Below the pieces are notes generated by a model that saw nothing but the letters and a program-made list of their open reading frames with translations, did not search any database and was not told where the DNA came from. This document shows positions 1-8,091 of a stretch of 64,000 nucleotides of DNA, piece after piece. The number at the start of each line of letters is the position of its first letter. The stretch's first letter is position 1. The stretch is taken from IMG/VR virus record IMGVR_UViG_3300025430_000017, positions 1-64,000 of that record, one strand, 5' to 3'. A program made the translations under genes and the position numbers. Origin of the DNA: a virus.

Positions 1-209
1 ATCTGTTCAACTTGAGCAGACTTGTAGATATTAGTGCCGCCAAAATTAAGAAAGGCGCCAGGAGTAGTGGCACTAGGAATGTCCGTAGGACCAGAGATAA
101 TTTGAACATTGTGATCTTCCTTTGCAAGTAGATAAGGTACATGAGACTGCCATTGTCCCGTGTACCTACTCTCCACCGCCTCTATATCGACGATGAATAC
201 ATTTGCCAT
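1..209 (-). CDS. Partial conserved phage protein, N-terminal part only
   Basis: Reading the minus strand from an ATG at 209 gives an open frame that runs off the left edge, beginning MANVFIVDIEAVESRYTGQW and containing SGPTDIPSATTPGAFLNFGG. The start codon overlaps the stop of the upstream gene (TAATG), a translational-coupling pattern used throughout the window. The N-terminal VxIVDxE strand and the later glycine-rich segment recall nucleotide-sugar-binding glycosyltransferase-like phage proteins, but only 69 residues are visible, so this is a weak inference and the function should be treated as unknown. Confidence 0.6.
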   Translation of the reverse strand, partial: MANVFIVDIEAVESRYTGQWQSHVPYLLAKEDHNVQIISGPTDIPSATTPGAFLNFGGTNIYKSAQVEQ

Positions 210-433
210 TACGCTTCCTGACGTGCTCGTGCTTCTCGGCGTGCCTTACGCTCCAAGTACTCTTGCTCTTGTTGATAACGACGATAGTCGGGACTGCGAT
301 ACAGATCCTTTTCGTCATACTTAATAAGGTTGAAACGGCAGTGGTCAAGCCACCGATCCAAGTCATCGAACACCCGTGTAACTTCGGGTTTCATCTTAAG
401 AGTTTTTTGGATATAGGCAGGGATATTAGCCAT
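209..433 (-). CDS. Small hypothetical protein, charged C-terminus
   Basis: Encodes 74 residues beginning MANIPAYIQKTLKMKPEVTR. The second half is rich in Arg, Glu and Tyr (YLERKARREARARQEA at the end), which suggests a helical, possibly nucleic-acid-binding or coiled tail. It is followed without gap by the partial gene at the left edge. No family is recognised. Confidence 0.6.
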   Translation of the reverse strand: MANIPAYIQKTLKMKPEVTRVFDDLDRWLDHCRFNLIKYDEKDLYRSPDYRRYQQEQEYLERKARREARARQEA

Positions 434-452
434 GGTGTGTTTTTCCTTTAGT

Positions 453-824
453 TTAGGAGGTTAATGAAATAAGTGGAGTATATTCTACAATACCATCTGA
501 CTCACCATCTTCAGAAACCACAACTTCGTAATATCGTTCTCCGTATGTGGGAATAAGATGGTTTTGCAAAATATCTGTTGCTATCATTTCGCAGGATTTA
601 TGATTCTGATTGCCTGCTTTGATAAAATCTTGTAGTGCCCATTTAACAAGGAAGAACTCTAGTTCACGATCCAAATGCGTGACAGAGATTTTAACTTCAA
701 CCTTGAACATATGGCGATGTTCATGTTCTAAGAATTCGATACGAGGATCGATCAATCCTGCGTTAGGATAAAAATGAAATCCTTCGAATTCTGTTCGAAC
801 TTTGATATAAGTGCTAGTTGTCAT
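453..824 (-). CDS. 6-pyruvoyl-tetrahydropterin synthase/QueD-like protein
   Basis: A 123-residue protein whose first half carries a Zn-ligand-like pattern: a His in EFEGFHFYP near residue 17, then HEHRHMFKVEV near residue 37, the His-x-His plus beta-strand arrangement of the PTPS/QueD fold. The phrase DRELEFFLVKWALQDF after it resembles the conserved Asp/Glu and helix of that fold, but the family's catalytic Cys is not evident, so activity on 7,8-dihydroneopterin triphosphate is uncertain. It is shorter and more divergent than the clear QueD at 51839-52345. It shares an ATGA-coupled operon with two unknown proteins just downstream of a DpdA-like gene, which supports a role in or near 7-deazaguanine metabolism. 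That link is inference. Confidence 0.5.
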   Translation of the reverse strand: MTTSTYIKVRTEFEGFHFYPNAGLIDPRIEFLEHEHRHMFKVEVKISVTHLDRELEFFLVKWALQDFIKAGNQNHKSCEMIATDILQNHLIPTYGERYYEVVVSEDGESDGIVEYTPLISLTS

Positions 825-1000
825 TCTGCTGACGGTTTCTTAACAACTTTTTGACTAGCAGTTGTGGGTTTTGATGGAAGGTTATCTTTCATCATATTAT
901 AGATTTCCCACAGCTTCCAGTCAATGCCTTCGAGTACTTTAAACAAGCGTTCTTCTACATCCGGCTTTGGAGCACCCTTAGTAACCTTAGTTGTAATCAT
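821..1000 (-). CDS. Small hypothetical protein (59 aa) in the dpdA-side operon
   Basis: Reading the minus strand from an ATG at 1000 gives 59 codons and a TGA at 821-823. The protein starts MITTKVTKGAPKPDVEERLF and ends KKPSAE. Both ends use ATGA overlaps, with the upstream gene ending at 997 and the downstream PTPS-like gene starting at 824. This is good support for translation despite the small size. The middle (LEGIDWKLWEIYNMMKDN) looks like a single amphipathic helix. No family is recognised. Confidence 0.6.
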   Translation of the reverse strand: MITTKVTKGAPKPDVEERLFKVLEGIDWKLWEIYNMMKDNLPSKPTTASQKVVKKPSAE

Positions 1001-1536
1001 AATGTTTTGTCCTTACTATATTGAGACCAGTCTGTAAACTTACTACGATCCTTCAGTGAGTGTAGACTGTGTGACCACACACCGGGATTGGTTGCATTAA
1101 AATCTTTATCGTCGATCTTAATCATTGTATTATAATTCCACAAACCGATATACGGGATTGGAACACGAATTTGTGGAATAAAGTTATTATATTCGTTTAA
1201 TCCGTTATCTAAAAACTCTTCTGCTAGTGCAACTGGAATATCAAGACTGCAAAAATAATCTTGATCTAAAAAGTACTGAATCATACTTTCCCAATTTTGC
1301 CACTCTTCAAAAGAACTAGGATGAAAACTGTGATTAGCACCAAAGAAGATATGCTTAATATGCTTAGATGTGTCTAGCCAAGAATTGCTGTCTACAAGAA
1401 TACTTTCTATCTTATCGATAGGCTGTACGCCTGTAACAAACAAGGTTTCTAATCCAAATGCAGGCGTATGCTCAATTTCAGTTCCTGTAAAGAACTGAAC
1501 ATCGGTATGTTCGCCTGATGTATAGTTTCGTTTCAT
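997..1536 (-). CDS. Conserved phage protein of unknown function (179 aa)
   Basis: I place the start at the ATG at 1536 (MKRNYTSGEHTDVQFFTGTE) rather than five codons upstream, because a promoter-like TTGCGT-17-TATACT element ends six bases before it. The protein has an alternating hydrophobic core (LFVTGVQPIDKI, HIFFGANHSF) and many aromatic residues, suggesting an alpha/beta enzyme fold, but no Cys-rich radical-SAM motif and no P-loop. It is ATGA-coupled to the next two small genes and lies immediately downstream of the DpdA-like gene, so it may serve the same DNA-modification pathway. The function is not recognised. Confidence 0.65.
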   Translation of the reverse strand: MKRNYTSGEHTDVQFFTGTEIEHTPAFGLETLFVTGVQPIDKIESILVDSNSWLDTSKHIKHIFFGANHSFHPSSFEEWQNWESMIQYFLDQDYFCSLDIPVALAEEFLDNGLNEYNNFIPQIRVPIPYIGLWNYNTMIKIDDKDFNATNPGVWSHSLHSLKDRSKFTDWSQYSKDKTL

Positions 1537-1542
1537 GCTATA

Positions 1543-1571
1543 AGTATACAATCTAATAAAGTTTTACGCAA
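1543..1571 (-). promoter_or_regulatory. Sigma70-like promoter, near-leaderless
   Basis: On the minus strand TTGCGT (1566-1571), a 17-base spacer and TATACT (1543-1548). Only six bases separate the -10 box from the ATG at 1536, so the predicted transcript would begin at or near the start codon. Confidence 0.45.
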
Positions 1572-1588
1572 GATTAAATATTACCAAA

Positions 1589-3160
1589 TCATAGATCTTC
1601 GTTAAACTTATTTTCCAAATCATCTAACTTGCTTTCGTCTAACTCTGGCATAGCAAAAATTTCTGATACAGTTTTATCAATCACTGGAACATCTATTTCA
1701 AAAAAGTTGTTAAATGTATTTTGGGCAGGGCCTCCACGTAGTCTAGAACCTTCCAAACTACGTAAAAATCCAATACCTTTATCAATCATAGCAAATGCTT
1801 CGTCTTTAGTTTTTGTATTAAAAAGTTCTTCTACAAAACGATCGAAATACAAAATACTACGTGGAACCCATTCACTATATTCATCGCTGTTGATATTTTT
1901 AGAATCTAACTTCTTCCAATGACGCCAGTCGGGTTTATGTTTAGCACGTTCAACATCCATTAGATGATTAGCACGTTGTACAGCAACAATGTGTTGATAT
2001 ACATTATGACCCATCATAAGGGCGTAGCTAAAACTATCCCAACTTGTACGACCTTCTTTGCCAATCTTGTTTAACATGCCAGGTGCATAATGACAAATAT
2101 CGCCCATGGTCAGCCTGCGGCCGAATTCACTTTCCCACGGGAATGGAATGTCTGATTCGGCAAGTGACTTGTTATCTGGTGCTTTTTCCATAGCAACACT
2201 CCACCGCTTTGTGGTATGTTGCGAGTTTGTGTAGACAAGTCCGTAGGCTGTTGCGACAAACGGTGAGGCGCAGTCAAAAGATATGGTAATTTCTTCATTG
2301 ATATGTTTCCTTATTTGTCGTTGAATAGATGTTAGATAGCAAGCCCAATCTAACTGTGCTGTACCCAAAAAGTGGATCCAGTTTTTGCCTTTTAGCAAAC
2401 CATCTTCTCTTAATGTCATTAGACGTTTAAGAGCAATATCCATCTTACACATATTAGCACCACCGAATGCCCAACCTTCGGCTTCCTTGCCCTCGTAAGG
2501 ACCATTAGGATCGCTAAATTCTTTTACGCCTTGATACCATTTTTCAGCAGTTTCCCAATCGCTACCTTGTAAAACATTTAGGAACTTGGTCTTACCTTGG
2601 CGGTTAACTAGGAAATAATCGTTATTGAAACGAGTCTTATCCAAACAATCATCAAATGTTTTTAGTCCAGTCTTGTGTGTATGATTTTCATCACATGCCC
2701 AAGTAGGAACGTCCAGCATCATTGACCAATCAGCGGTTTGTTCCAACCAATCTAAAATCTGTTGACGAACATAGTTAGCCTTGGGCCCTTCAAAATCTAA
2801 CCAATCAAATTTCAAAACACCTTTACCAATCTGGAATCCGCCTGAATCGCCTAACATCATTGTGTTAGCACGATCACGTTGTTGAATCATGCTGTCTTGT
2901 GTTTGACTTTTTGTTAAATCTAATTGAGCATGACCTGCAGAATATAAACTATATTTGTAATAGAAGTATCCTTCTTCGGGATTTAAAAAGTTCATACCTT
3001 CAATACCTCGATCAAATCCCGCAGGAATACGATCATCGGGTACAAACTTTTCTAATCTCTGTTTGGCAACATAAGTGCTATAGAAAGAGCTAATAGCTGG
3101 CAAATAGCAGGCATAATCCTTATTCAATACACTTAAATCTACTGGTGGTTTACTTTTCAT
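1589..3160 (-). CDS. dpdA: DpdA-like DNA 7-deazaguanine transglycosylase (TGT fold)
   Basis: A 523-residue protein with the queuine tRNA-ribosyltransferase signature [14 protein letters not shown] (Asp near residue 105) and a second acidic loop [11 protein letters not shown] (Asp near 150) at the place of the TGT catalytic Asp. Further TIM-barrel-like strands follow ([20 protein letters not shown]). Phage TGT homologues of this length outside the tRNA enzyme context are DpdA proteins, which exchange guanine in DNA for a 7-deazaguanine. Start chosen at [10 protein letters not shown] (3160), which overlaps the stop of the upstream GIY-YIG gene by 11 bases; a longer frame would lie inside that gene. 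A clear QueD and a QueD-like protein in the window support the pathway; FolE, QueE and QueC are not seen here. Confidence 0.75.
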   Translation of the reverse strand: MKSKPPVDLSVLNKDYACYLPAISSFYSTYVAKQRLEKFVPDDRIPAGFDRGIEGMNFLNPEEGYFYYKYSLYSAGHAQLDLTKSQTQDSMIQQRDRANTMMLGDSGGFQIGKGVLKFDWLDFEGPKANYVRQQILDWLEQTADWSMMLDVPTWACDENHTHKTGLKTFDDCLDKTRFNNDYFLVNRQGKTKFLNVLQGSDWETAEKWYQGVKEFSDPNGPYEGKEAEGWAFGGANMCKMDIALKRLMTLREDGLLKGKNWIHFLGTAQLDWACYLTSIQRQIRKHINEEITISFDCASPFVATAYGLVYTNSQHTTKRWSVAMEKAPDNKSLAESDIPFPWESEFGRRLTMGDICHYAPGMLNKIGKEGRTSWDSFSYALMMGHNVYQHIVAVQRANHLMDVERAKHKPDWRHWKKLDSKNINSDEYSEWVPRSILYFDRFVEELFNTKTKDEAFAMIDKGIGFLRSLEGSRLRGGPAQNTFNNFFEIDVPVIDKTVSEIFAMPELDESKLDDLENKFNEDL

Positions 3161-3830
3161 TTCGTTTTTGTTCCCATAATTTTTTTCTTGCTTCTGACAT
3201 CTTTCTTTTAGTTTTGTCTGACATCTTTCTACCTTTAAGTGTAGCACTTATTTTCTCTTTTTGCAAGTCCGACATTACTTTACCTTTTTGTGCGGCACAC
3301 ATTTTAGCACGGGTTTCGGCACTTACTTCTACTCCTAATCTGGAGCCTTTTTGAACACCTGTCTTGCCTTTATTCCAAGGAGTTTTACCTTTACCAGCTT
3401 CGCTTAATTTTTTTCTATGCTCTTCTGATTTTGTTTTACCTTTTAACGCTTCTGATATTCTTTCTTTGTGTGTATCTTTTCTTGGTTTCTTATTTGCTTC
3501 GGAAATAGTCTTTCTCCCTTTTTCTGATAGGTACGACCCGATCTTTATATCTTTGTTCCACGGAATAATGCCTGCCGATCCATCACCACCGTCTGTCCTA
3601 TTATGTAAAATACCTGTACCTATATCTTTTCGACCATACCATCTAATCATTCTACGCTCAATAGCAAATGCTCCAAGCTCTGTTAAATTTGTTTCTAATA
3701 TAACAATTCTATTTAGGTCTTTAGGAACAATAACAGAGTGAGACTTTTGCCACGCTCTGTCATCTTTCCCTTTACCAATATAATACGGTGTTAAATCTTT
3801 AGTTCTCAAATAAGCATATACATAAAACAT
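3150..3830 (-). CDS. GIY-YIG homing endonuclease with NUMOD-type repeats
   Basis: A 226-residue protein. The N-terminal GIY-YIG domain is read in [12 protein letters not shown] and [13 protein letters not shown] (residues 1-30), with the Arg helix further on ([12 protein letters not shown]) and the Asn-bearing [10 protein letters not shown]. The C-terminal half is a run of short basic repeats of the K-x-x-I-S-E-A-x-K-G-K type, the NUMOD3 DNA-binding repeats of phage free-standing homing nucleases. It lies directly upstream of the dpdA-like gene and overlaps its start. A late promoter and a hairpin covering the ribosome-binding site and start codon precede it (see 3825-3857). Confidence 0.85.
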   Translation of the reverse strand: MFYVYAYLRTKDLTPYYIGKGKDDRAWQKSHSVIVPKDLNRIVILETNLTELGAFAIERRMIRWYGRKDIGTGILHNRTDGGDGSAGIIPWNKDIKIGSYLSEKGRKTISEANKKPRKDTHKERISEALKGKTKSEEHRKKLSEAGKGKTPWNKGKTGVQKGSRLGVEVSAETRAKMCAAQKGKVMSDLQKEKISATLKGRKMSDKTKRKMSEARKKLWEQKRNEK

Positions 3831-3857
3831 AATAGTTCTCCTATATGTTTATTTATA
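3825..3857 (-). promoter_or_regulatory. Late promoter overlapping an RBS/start-codon hairpin (GIY-YIG gene)
   Basis: On the minus strand a perfect TATAAATA (3850-3857) is followed by a hairpin: AAACATA (3844-3850) pairs with TATGTTT (3825-3831), and TAG pairs with CTA inside it. The loop is GAGAA, so the Shine-Dalgarno AGGAG is in the upper stem and loop and the ATG is in the lower stem. Initiation about six or seven bases after the promoter octamer would begin near 3843 and delete the left arm, freeing the start region only in late transcripts. Confidence 0.65.
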
Positions 3858-3878
3858 CTTACTTGCTATATACACCTA

Positions 3879-4088
3879 TTATTCTTCTACTCCGAAATGT
3901 TCTCGCAATGCCTTAGCATCTTCTTCATTCATTGCCAGCCAATCAATACTTTCTTTCACAATTAACTCAGTAAAATCTTCTAAGTATTTTGTCAAGTCCG
4001 CATCTTCTCGATGGCAACTTACCAGTTTACCTTTATGTTCGCTAACTAACCATGATTTAATAGCAAGTTCTCTAATCTTCTCGTTCAT
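3879..4088 (-). CDS. Small conserved phage protein (69 aa), MNEKIRELA family
   Basis: Begins MNEKIRELAIKSWLVSEHKG and ends ALREHFGVEE, with a central helix YLEDFTELIVKESIDWLA. The same layout (short N-terminal helix, a central FxxLIVKE helix and a terminal HFGVE-like tail) is common in small T4-like phage proteins, and a related pattern occurs at 54830-55105. Function unknown. It is transcribed towards the GIY-YIG gene. Confidence 0.6.
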   Translation of the reverse strand: MNEKIRELAIKSWLVSEHKGKLVSCHREDADLTKYLEDFTELIVKESIDWLAMNEEDAKALREHFGVEE

Positions 4089-4200
4089 ATTCTTTGCTTA
4101 AAATTACTGTTGCCTTTAATTGGCGTTTAGCTCGTTCGACATCTTCGAGTACTTTATTTAGGTTTTCTTGAGCGGCTTCAACTGCCGGTGGTTTCTTCAT
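4072..4200 (-). CDS. Very small ORF (42 aa), duplicate of the upstream gene's C-terminal helix
   Basis: An ATG at 4200 opens a 42-codon frame beginning MKKPPAVEAAQENLNKVLED and ending at a TAG at 4072. It matches the C-terminal region of the upstream protein (PAIKAARENLLKARQQLEIT, then AILVEQE), including the Pro-Ala start, the AxENL core and the closing T-x-IL. It overlaps the upstream gene by 23 bases and the downstream gene by 17, all in different frames. The similarity argues for a partial tandem duplication. Whether it is translated is uncertain. Confidence 0.5.
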   Translation of the reverse strand: MKKPPAVEAAQENLNKVLEDVERAKRQLKATVILSKEYERED

Positions 4201-4558
4201 TGTTATTTTCTTCTTGTTCTACTAATATAGCAGTTATTTCTAGTTGTTGTCTAGCTTTAAGGAGATTTTCTCTTGCAGCCTTAATAGCAGGGTGATCACT
4301 TTGTTCCCATATCTGTTCTTCCTGCATACGTTTGATAACCCAATCTATAGCTCGTTCAGCGCTATATGAAAGTTTTATTGTAGGGCTGGAATCGATAATA
4401 GGTTTCCAGCTTATTCCGTCGTACACATCGAAGCCCTGACGAGATGAATTAAATTTAATCATTCCTGCCATGTCGGTTCCGTTGTTGTAAAAACTCGGAT
4501 ACTGTGAATATCCGCCGTCTACTTGAATATGCGTACCGCCTGCAATATTCTTAATCAT
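4178..4558 (-). CDS. Hypothetical protein with fibre-like N-terminus and coiled-coil C-terminus
   Basis: The 126-residue protein starts MIKNIAGGTHIQVDGGYSQY and contains GFDVYDGISWKPI, a phrase typical of phage structural or fibre-tip repeats (YDGxSW). From about residue 65 it becomes helical and charged (AERAIDWVIKRMQEEQ, PAIKAARENLLKARQQLEI), probably a coiled coil. The gene starts two bases from the end of the clamp gene, so it probably shares its transcript. A virion role is possible but unproven. Confidence 0.6.
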   Translation of the reverse strand: MIKNIAGGTHIQVDGGYSQYPSFYNNGTDMAGMIKFNSSRQGFDVYDGISWKPIIDSSPTIKLSYSAERAIDWVIKRMQEEQIWEQSDHPAIKAARENLLKARQQLEITAILVEQEENNNEETTGS

Positions 4559-4560
4559 TT

Positions 4561-5295
4561 TTAGACACCTGCTGGGATAATGTATTTGTAAGTTGCAATA
4601 CCGCTATCTAGTTCAATCTGCATAGCACCGCCATTACTGAAACTAACTTTAGCATTGTTAGTATCTGCAATCTTTAAAATACTCAATACATTACTAACTG
4701 GATATGTCCAAGCCTTAGTTAGCTTTCCAGTAACGCCTGTAGCAAATGTAAACTCACCTGCATGGCTGCTTTGATCTCCAAAAGAGAAAATCAACTTATC
4801 TCCATCTGTCTTAGCCAAGAAACTTGTATGTTCTGTATTTGCACCTGCTTGGAACTGAAAGCGTTGAATGCCGGTAACAGTAGGAGTAACTTCAACTTCC
4901 CAGTTAGCACCTTTGAACTTAACAGTCTTAAGTTTTTCTTCAATAACATCTTGATTCATGAAACGATAATCGTTCTTGAAATCACCGTCCTTGTTTTCAA
5001 AATGTAATCCTGTTGGGATGTTAACACCGTTGCGTTGACCAGTTACTAACTCAATCTTAGCATCTTCTTGGTATTCTTTACCTTCGATAAGATAACGAAG
5101 TTTTTCAAGTTGTGGCATACCAAATGTACCGATCAACTGTGGATATGGATCTGTAGTTTCTGCGTATAGAATAACACTTTTGTTTTCTTCAATACTATCG
5201 ATTAATGTTTTGTCTGATGTGCCAGTTACCTTAACAATGTTTAGGAAACCTAGTTTTTGTGTATGAGCTACGATGTCTTTAAGTAAATCTTGCAT
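4561..5295 (-). CDS. 45: DNA polymerase sliding clamp, T4 gp45-like
   Basis: The 244-residue protein has the size of T4-type clamps and a layout of alternating beta strands with few charged clusters. Recognisable elements are LLKDIVAHTQKLGFLNIVKV near the N-terminus, TDPYPQLIGTFGMPQLEKL, and a final NGGAMQIELDSGIATYKYII strand typical of gp45-like proteins. Start set at MQDLLKDIV (5295); the longer frame would run into promoter sequence. It lies directly downstream of the polymerase gene with which it works, tethering gp43 to DNA, and in T4-like phages it also activates late transcription, which matches the late promoters found here. Confidence 0.85.
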   Translation of the reverse strand: MQDLLKDIVAHTQKLGFLNIVKVTGTSDKTLIDSIEENKSVILYAETTDPYPQLIGTFGMPQLEKLRYLIEGKEYQEDAKIELVTGQRNGVNIPTGLHFENKDGDFKNDYRFMNQDVIEEKLKTVKFKGANWEVEVTPTVTGIQRFQFQAGANTEHTSFLAKTDGDKLIFSFGDQSSHAGEFTFATGVTGKLTKAWTYPVSNVLSILKIADTNNAKVSFSNGGAMQIELDSGIATYKYIIPAGV

Positions 5296-5314
5296 GATAA
5301 AAGTCCTTTGTATA

Positions 5315-5343
5315 AGTTTATTTAGGTTGAGAAGTAAAGTCAA
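5315..5343 (-). promoter_or_regulatory. Sigma70-like promoter before the clamp gene
   Basis: Minus strand TTGACT (5338-5343), 17-base spacer, TAAACT (5315-5320). A purine-rich AAAGGAC Shine-Dalgarno follows before the ATG at 5295. It lies between the polymerase stop and the clamp start and could give extra clamp transcripts. Confidence 0.4.
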
Positions 5344-5351
5344 TGACTATT

Positions 5352-8021
5352 TTATTCAAATGAGAATAAGGAGTTAAATGTATTGGTCTCAGTAGTAGAA
5401 CTTAAATCCCACTCCAATACACCGATAAGATTTTCAATCTTGTTATTAATAATAGTTGCTTCCATTTCTGCATGGTCAAATGGAAGTTCTTGGAACCACT
5501 TAGGTAATCGTAGTTCGTCGACTGGATAAGCAATGCTAGTGAATCCCAATGGATTTGGACGCATCTTGCAGACAATAACTTTCATACCGTCAACAATCTG
5601 TTGACTGTATTTGTCACCGTTCATACGTTTCAATGTGTTCCAGTTGATACTAGCACGAACGTGTCCTGGCATATTGGCCTTGCCAGCTTTCTTTTCTTTT
5701 TCTTGATATTCAGCAATATTATTGGCACGTTTTGGTGAACCTTTTTCCCATCCAGGTCGGGCCTTGAACTCGGTTCTAAACTCGCTAATCATATCTAGAA
5801 TCTCTCGTTCTTCACTGCCATTCAGTACTTTGGTAAGAACTTCTTCCAAGAACTTTTGCATAAATTCTGGAGTGTCACTGCGTTTCAAATCTAAACCCAT
5901 GGCTTTGATCTTACCAGGCTTGCCATTAACATCACTGCGCTTGCCTTCTTTATCGTAGTACAATACAGCATAGCGTTTCTTAGTAATGAATAAGCCTTTA
6001 ATAGCAACGATTTCACGACCAGCTTTAATAACTTCTCCACGTGATTTTGGGCAGTGATGAGAGTTTAACATATGCTGCGGGAATGTACTATTCACCTCAT
6101 CGGCAATGGTATCATATAGCTGAACAACGGTATCTTTAGTCCAAGGAATCTGCCCTTTGGCAATTTCATTCTTCAAGGATGTATAGGCGCTGAAGTAAGC
6201 GGAGTCAGTGTCTCCATAAATGATACTTTTGCCGATGTGGTTGTATTCGCCTGTGATGACTTCGTTAATTTTTGCTGCCATGTGTCTTGCGATTCCTCGG
6301 CCTGTAAGAGTGGTTGACTGACCAATGCGATTATCGAAAAAACGACAACCAGCGTTGAGAATAGCACCGTATAGGCTATTGAGGTTAATCTTTTTAACCA
6401 ATTGACGTTTGTCCCAGTATTCTTCTTCAATTTTGTTCTCCGCTTTGATAGCTTCTTTGAGCTTGGCCTGCATTTCCTTACGCTCTTTATACCAGCGGGC
6501 AAGCAACCCTGGAATAATACCTTCCTTTTCGTGTGTAAAAATAGTGCCATTAGAACTCAACATCCATGGATTATTACTTTCAAAGATAAGTTCATAAATT
6601 TGAGCACCGCTCATTACACTGGTCTCGCCATTTTCCCAGTCGATGATGATATCGTGAGCACGGTCTTGGTTCATAACAAATTCGTATTCGTTACTGCCAA
6701 ACTTACCTTCCCATGCACCTGCAAAACTAGTACCCTTGGAAATTTTATCTTCGATTTCTTCTTTGGTATAATCTTGACGTAACTGTCCGACAATAGTTTC
6801 TGGACCCATGTTCAATGCACGAATCACTGATGGATATAGTGAGTTAATATCCATTGAACCGATATAGTCGTGAAGTCCTTTTTTAGGATAAGCAACATAC
6901 GCACCTGCTGCCTGTGTGTTTAGTGTATCATCTCGCTTAGGACGACTAGGCACAATAAGACCGCGGTGATGTGCTTCATTTACAATAGCCTGTTCTGTAA
7001 CAGCTACAGCACCCATTGTAGTTTGTAGCAACACGGTGTTTTCATGAGCAACAGTATTAGCAAGGTCGATGAACTTGAGTTTCTTATCTAACTTATCTAA
7101 TAGCGCACAGTCTTGTCTATTATATTCGATAAACTTACGGAAGTCGTTATTGTAAAGTTGATCTAATGTGCCTTCGTAGACAGTCTTAGATTCGCCTACT
7201 TCCATTTCTCCGATTGCATCCAATCGATAAGTGTGACGTTCTTCATATGTGTACTTTCTGTACAACTCGAGACTATCAAGATGAACGCGACCGACAAGGT
7301 CATAAGTAACAGCGGCCTTTCCATACTTTTCGTACTCTCTCTTTTTAGGTAGTTGATCCCATAAGCAAAAACGACGAGTATCTTCCTTACTCAATGTTTT
7401 TGTAACTCTATTTACTGTGTAGGGAATATCGAAGCCTTCTGAGTTCCAACCACTTAGCACATCTGCATCCTGAATCAAGTCCAAGAATGTATTAAGCATT
7501 TCATATTCAGTTTCAAATAAAACAGTATTAGGAAATTCTTTAACTTGCTCTTGTGCTTGTTCCATGGTCAATGTTTTAGGTGGAACAGCAAGACAAACTA
7601 GTGTATCTAACCATTGTAGGTGAACAGCGATAGCAGTGATTGGCATAAATGCATCGTCTGGACTTGCATAGCCACGTTCTGGATCGAAGTCCACCTCAAT
7701 ATCAAAAAATGCTACATTTAGTTTTGGAGCATCTTTGCCAAGATAGTTTTCTTCTAGTGTGCGGAATACAGGATTGATATCGCTTTCATAAAGTTTATGA
7801 TTGCTGTGAATTCTCTGTTCTTTTGTGAATTCTTTAAATGTTCGGGCTGTAACTTTATTAAGATTTTCGCCGAAGATTGACTTATACTTGCCCCTTTGAT
7901 CGGGATAGTAAAACATATAACGAGCAGGATATTCTTGGAATATTCTACCTTTCTTAGGATCACGTTCAACAACATAGACAATGTCTTTGTCACGATCCCA
8001 TCGTGAATCTACATAACTCAT
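5352..8021 (-). CDS. 43: Family B DNA polymerase, T4 gp43-like
   Basis: 889 residues, the usual length for gp43. The 3'-5' exonuclease motifs are present: Exo I FFDIEVDF (Asp/Glu 107-109), Exo II LSGWNSEGFDIPY and Exo III IEYNRQDCALL. Polymerase motif A SMDINSLYPSVI, motif B KKINLNSLYGAI and motif C IYGDTDSAYF follow in order, so both activities look intact. The C-terminal tail TNTFNSLFSFE resembles the clamp-binding peptide at the gp43 end. A 6-bp stem, 8-base loop hairpin sits just before its Shine-Dalgarno sequence (8036-8055), where T4 gp43 binds its own mRNA. The clamp gene follows. Confidence 0.97.
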   Translation of the reverse strand: MSYVDSRWDRDKDIVYVVERDPKKGRIFQEYPARYMFYYPDQRGKYKSIFGENLNKVTARTFKEFTKEQRIHSNHKLYESDINPVFRTLEENYLGKDAPKLNVAFFDIEVDFDPERGYASPDDAFMPITAIAVHLQWLDTLVCLAVPPKTLTMEQAQEQVKEFPNTVLFETEYEMLNTFLDLIQDADVLSGWNSEGFDIPYTVNRVTKTLSKEDTRRFCLWDQLPKKREYEKYGKAAVTYDLVGRVHLDSLELYRKYTYEERHTYRLDAIGEMEVGESKTVYEGTLDQLYNNDFRKFIEYNRQDCALLDKLDKKLKFIDLANTVAHENTVLLQTTMGAVAVTEQAIVNEAHHRGLIVPSRPKRDDTLNTQAAGAYVAYPKKGLHDYIGSMDINSLYPSVIRALNMGPETIVGQLRQDYTKEEIEDKISKGTSFAGAWEGKFGSNEYEFVMNQDRAHDIIIDWENGETSVMSGAQIYELIFESNNPWMLSSNGTIFTHEKEGIIPGLLARWYKERKEMQAKLKEAIKAENKIEEEYWDKRQLVKKINLNSLYGAILNAGCRFFDNRIGQSTTLTGRGIARHMAAKINEVITGEYNHIGKSIIYGDTDSAYFSAYTSLKNEIAKGQIPWTKDTVVQLYDTIADEVNSTFPQHMLNSHHCPKSRGEVIKAGREIVAIKGLFITKKRYAVLYYDKEGKRSDVNGKPGKIKAMGLDLKRSDTPEFMQKFLEEVLTKVLNGSEEREILDMISEFRTEFKARPGWEKGSPKRANNIAEYQEKEKKAGKANMPGHVRASINWNTLKRMNGDKYSQQIVDGMKVIVCKMRPNPLGFTSIAYPVDELRLPKWFQELPFDHAEMEATIINNKIENLIGVLEWDLSSTTETNTFNSLFSFE

Positions 8022-8035
8022 ATTATTTTTCTTCC

Positions 8036-8055
8036 TTGAGATTTCAGGCTCTCAA
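8036..8055 (-). promoter_or_regulatory. Hairpin upstream of the DNA polymerase RBS, candidate gp43 operator
   Basis: On the minus strand TTGAGA, loop GCCTGAAA (8 bases), TCTCAA, directly followed by GGAAG and then the ATG at 8021. T4 and RB69 gp43 repress their own translation by binding a hairpin with a short stem and an 8-base loop that overlaps the RBS. The architecture matches; the loop sequence differs from the T4 loop AAUAACUC. Confidence 0.5.
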
Positions 8056-8091
8056 ATACCACTATGCGATTTATGGCTCGCTAGACCGTTC

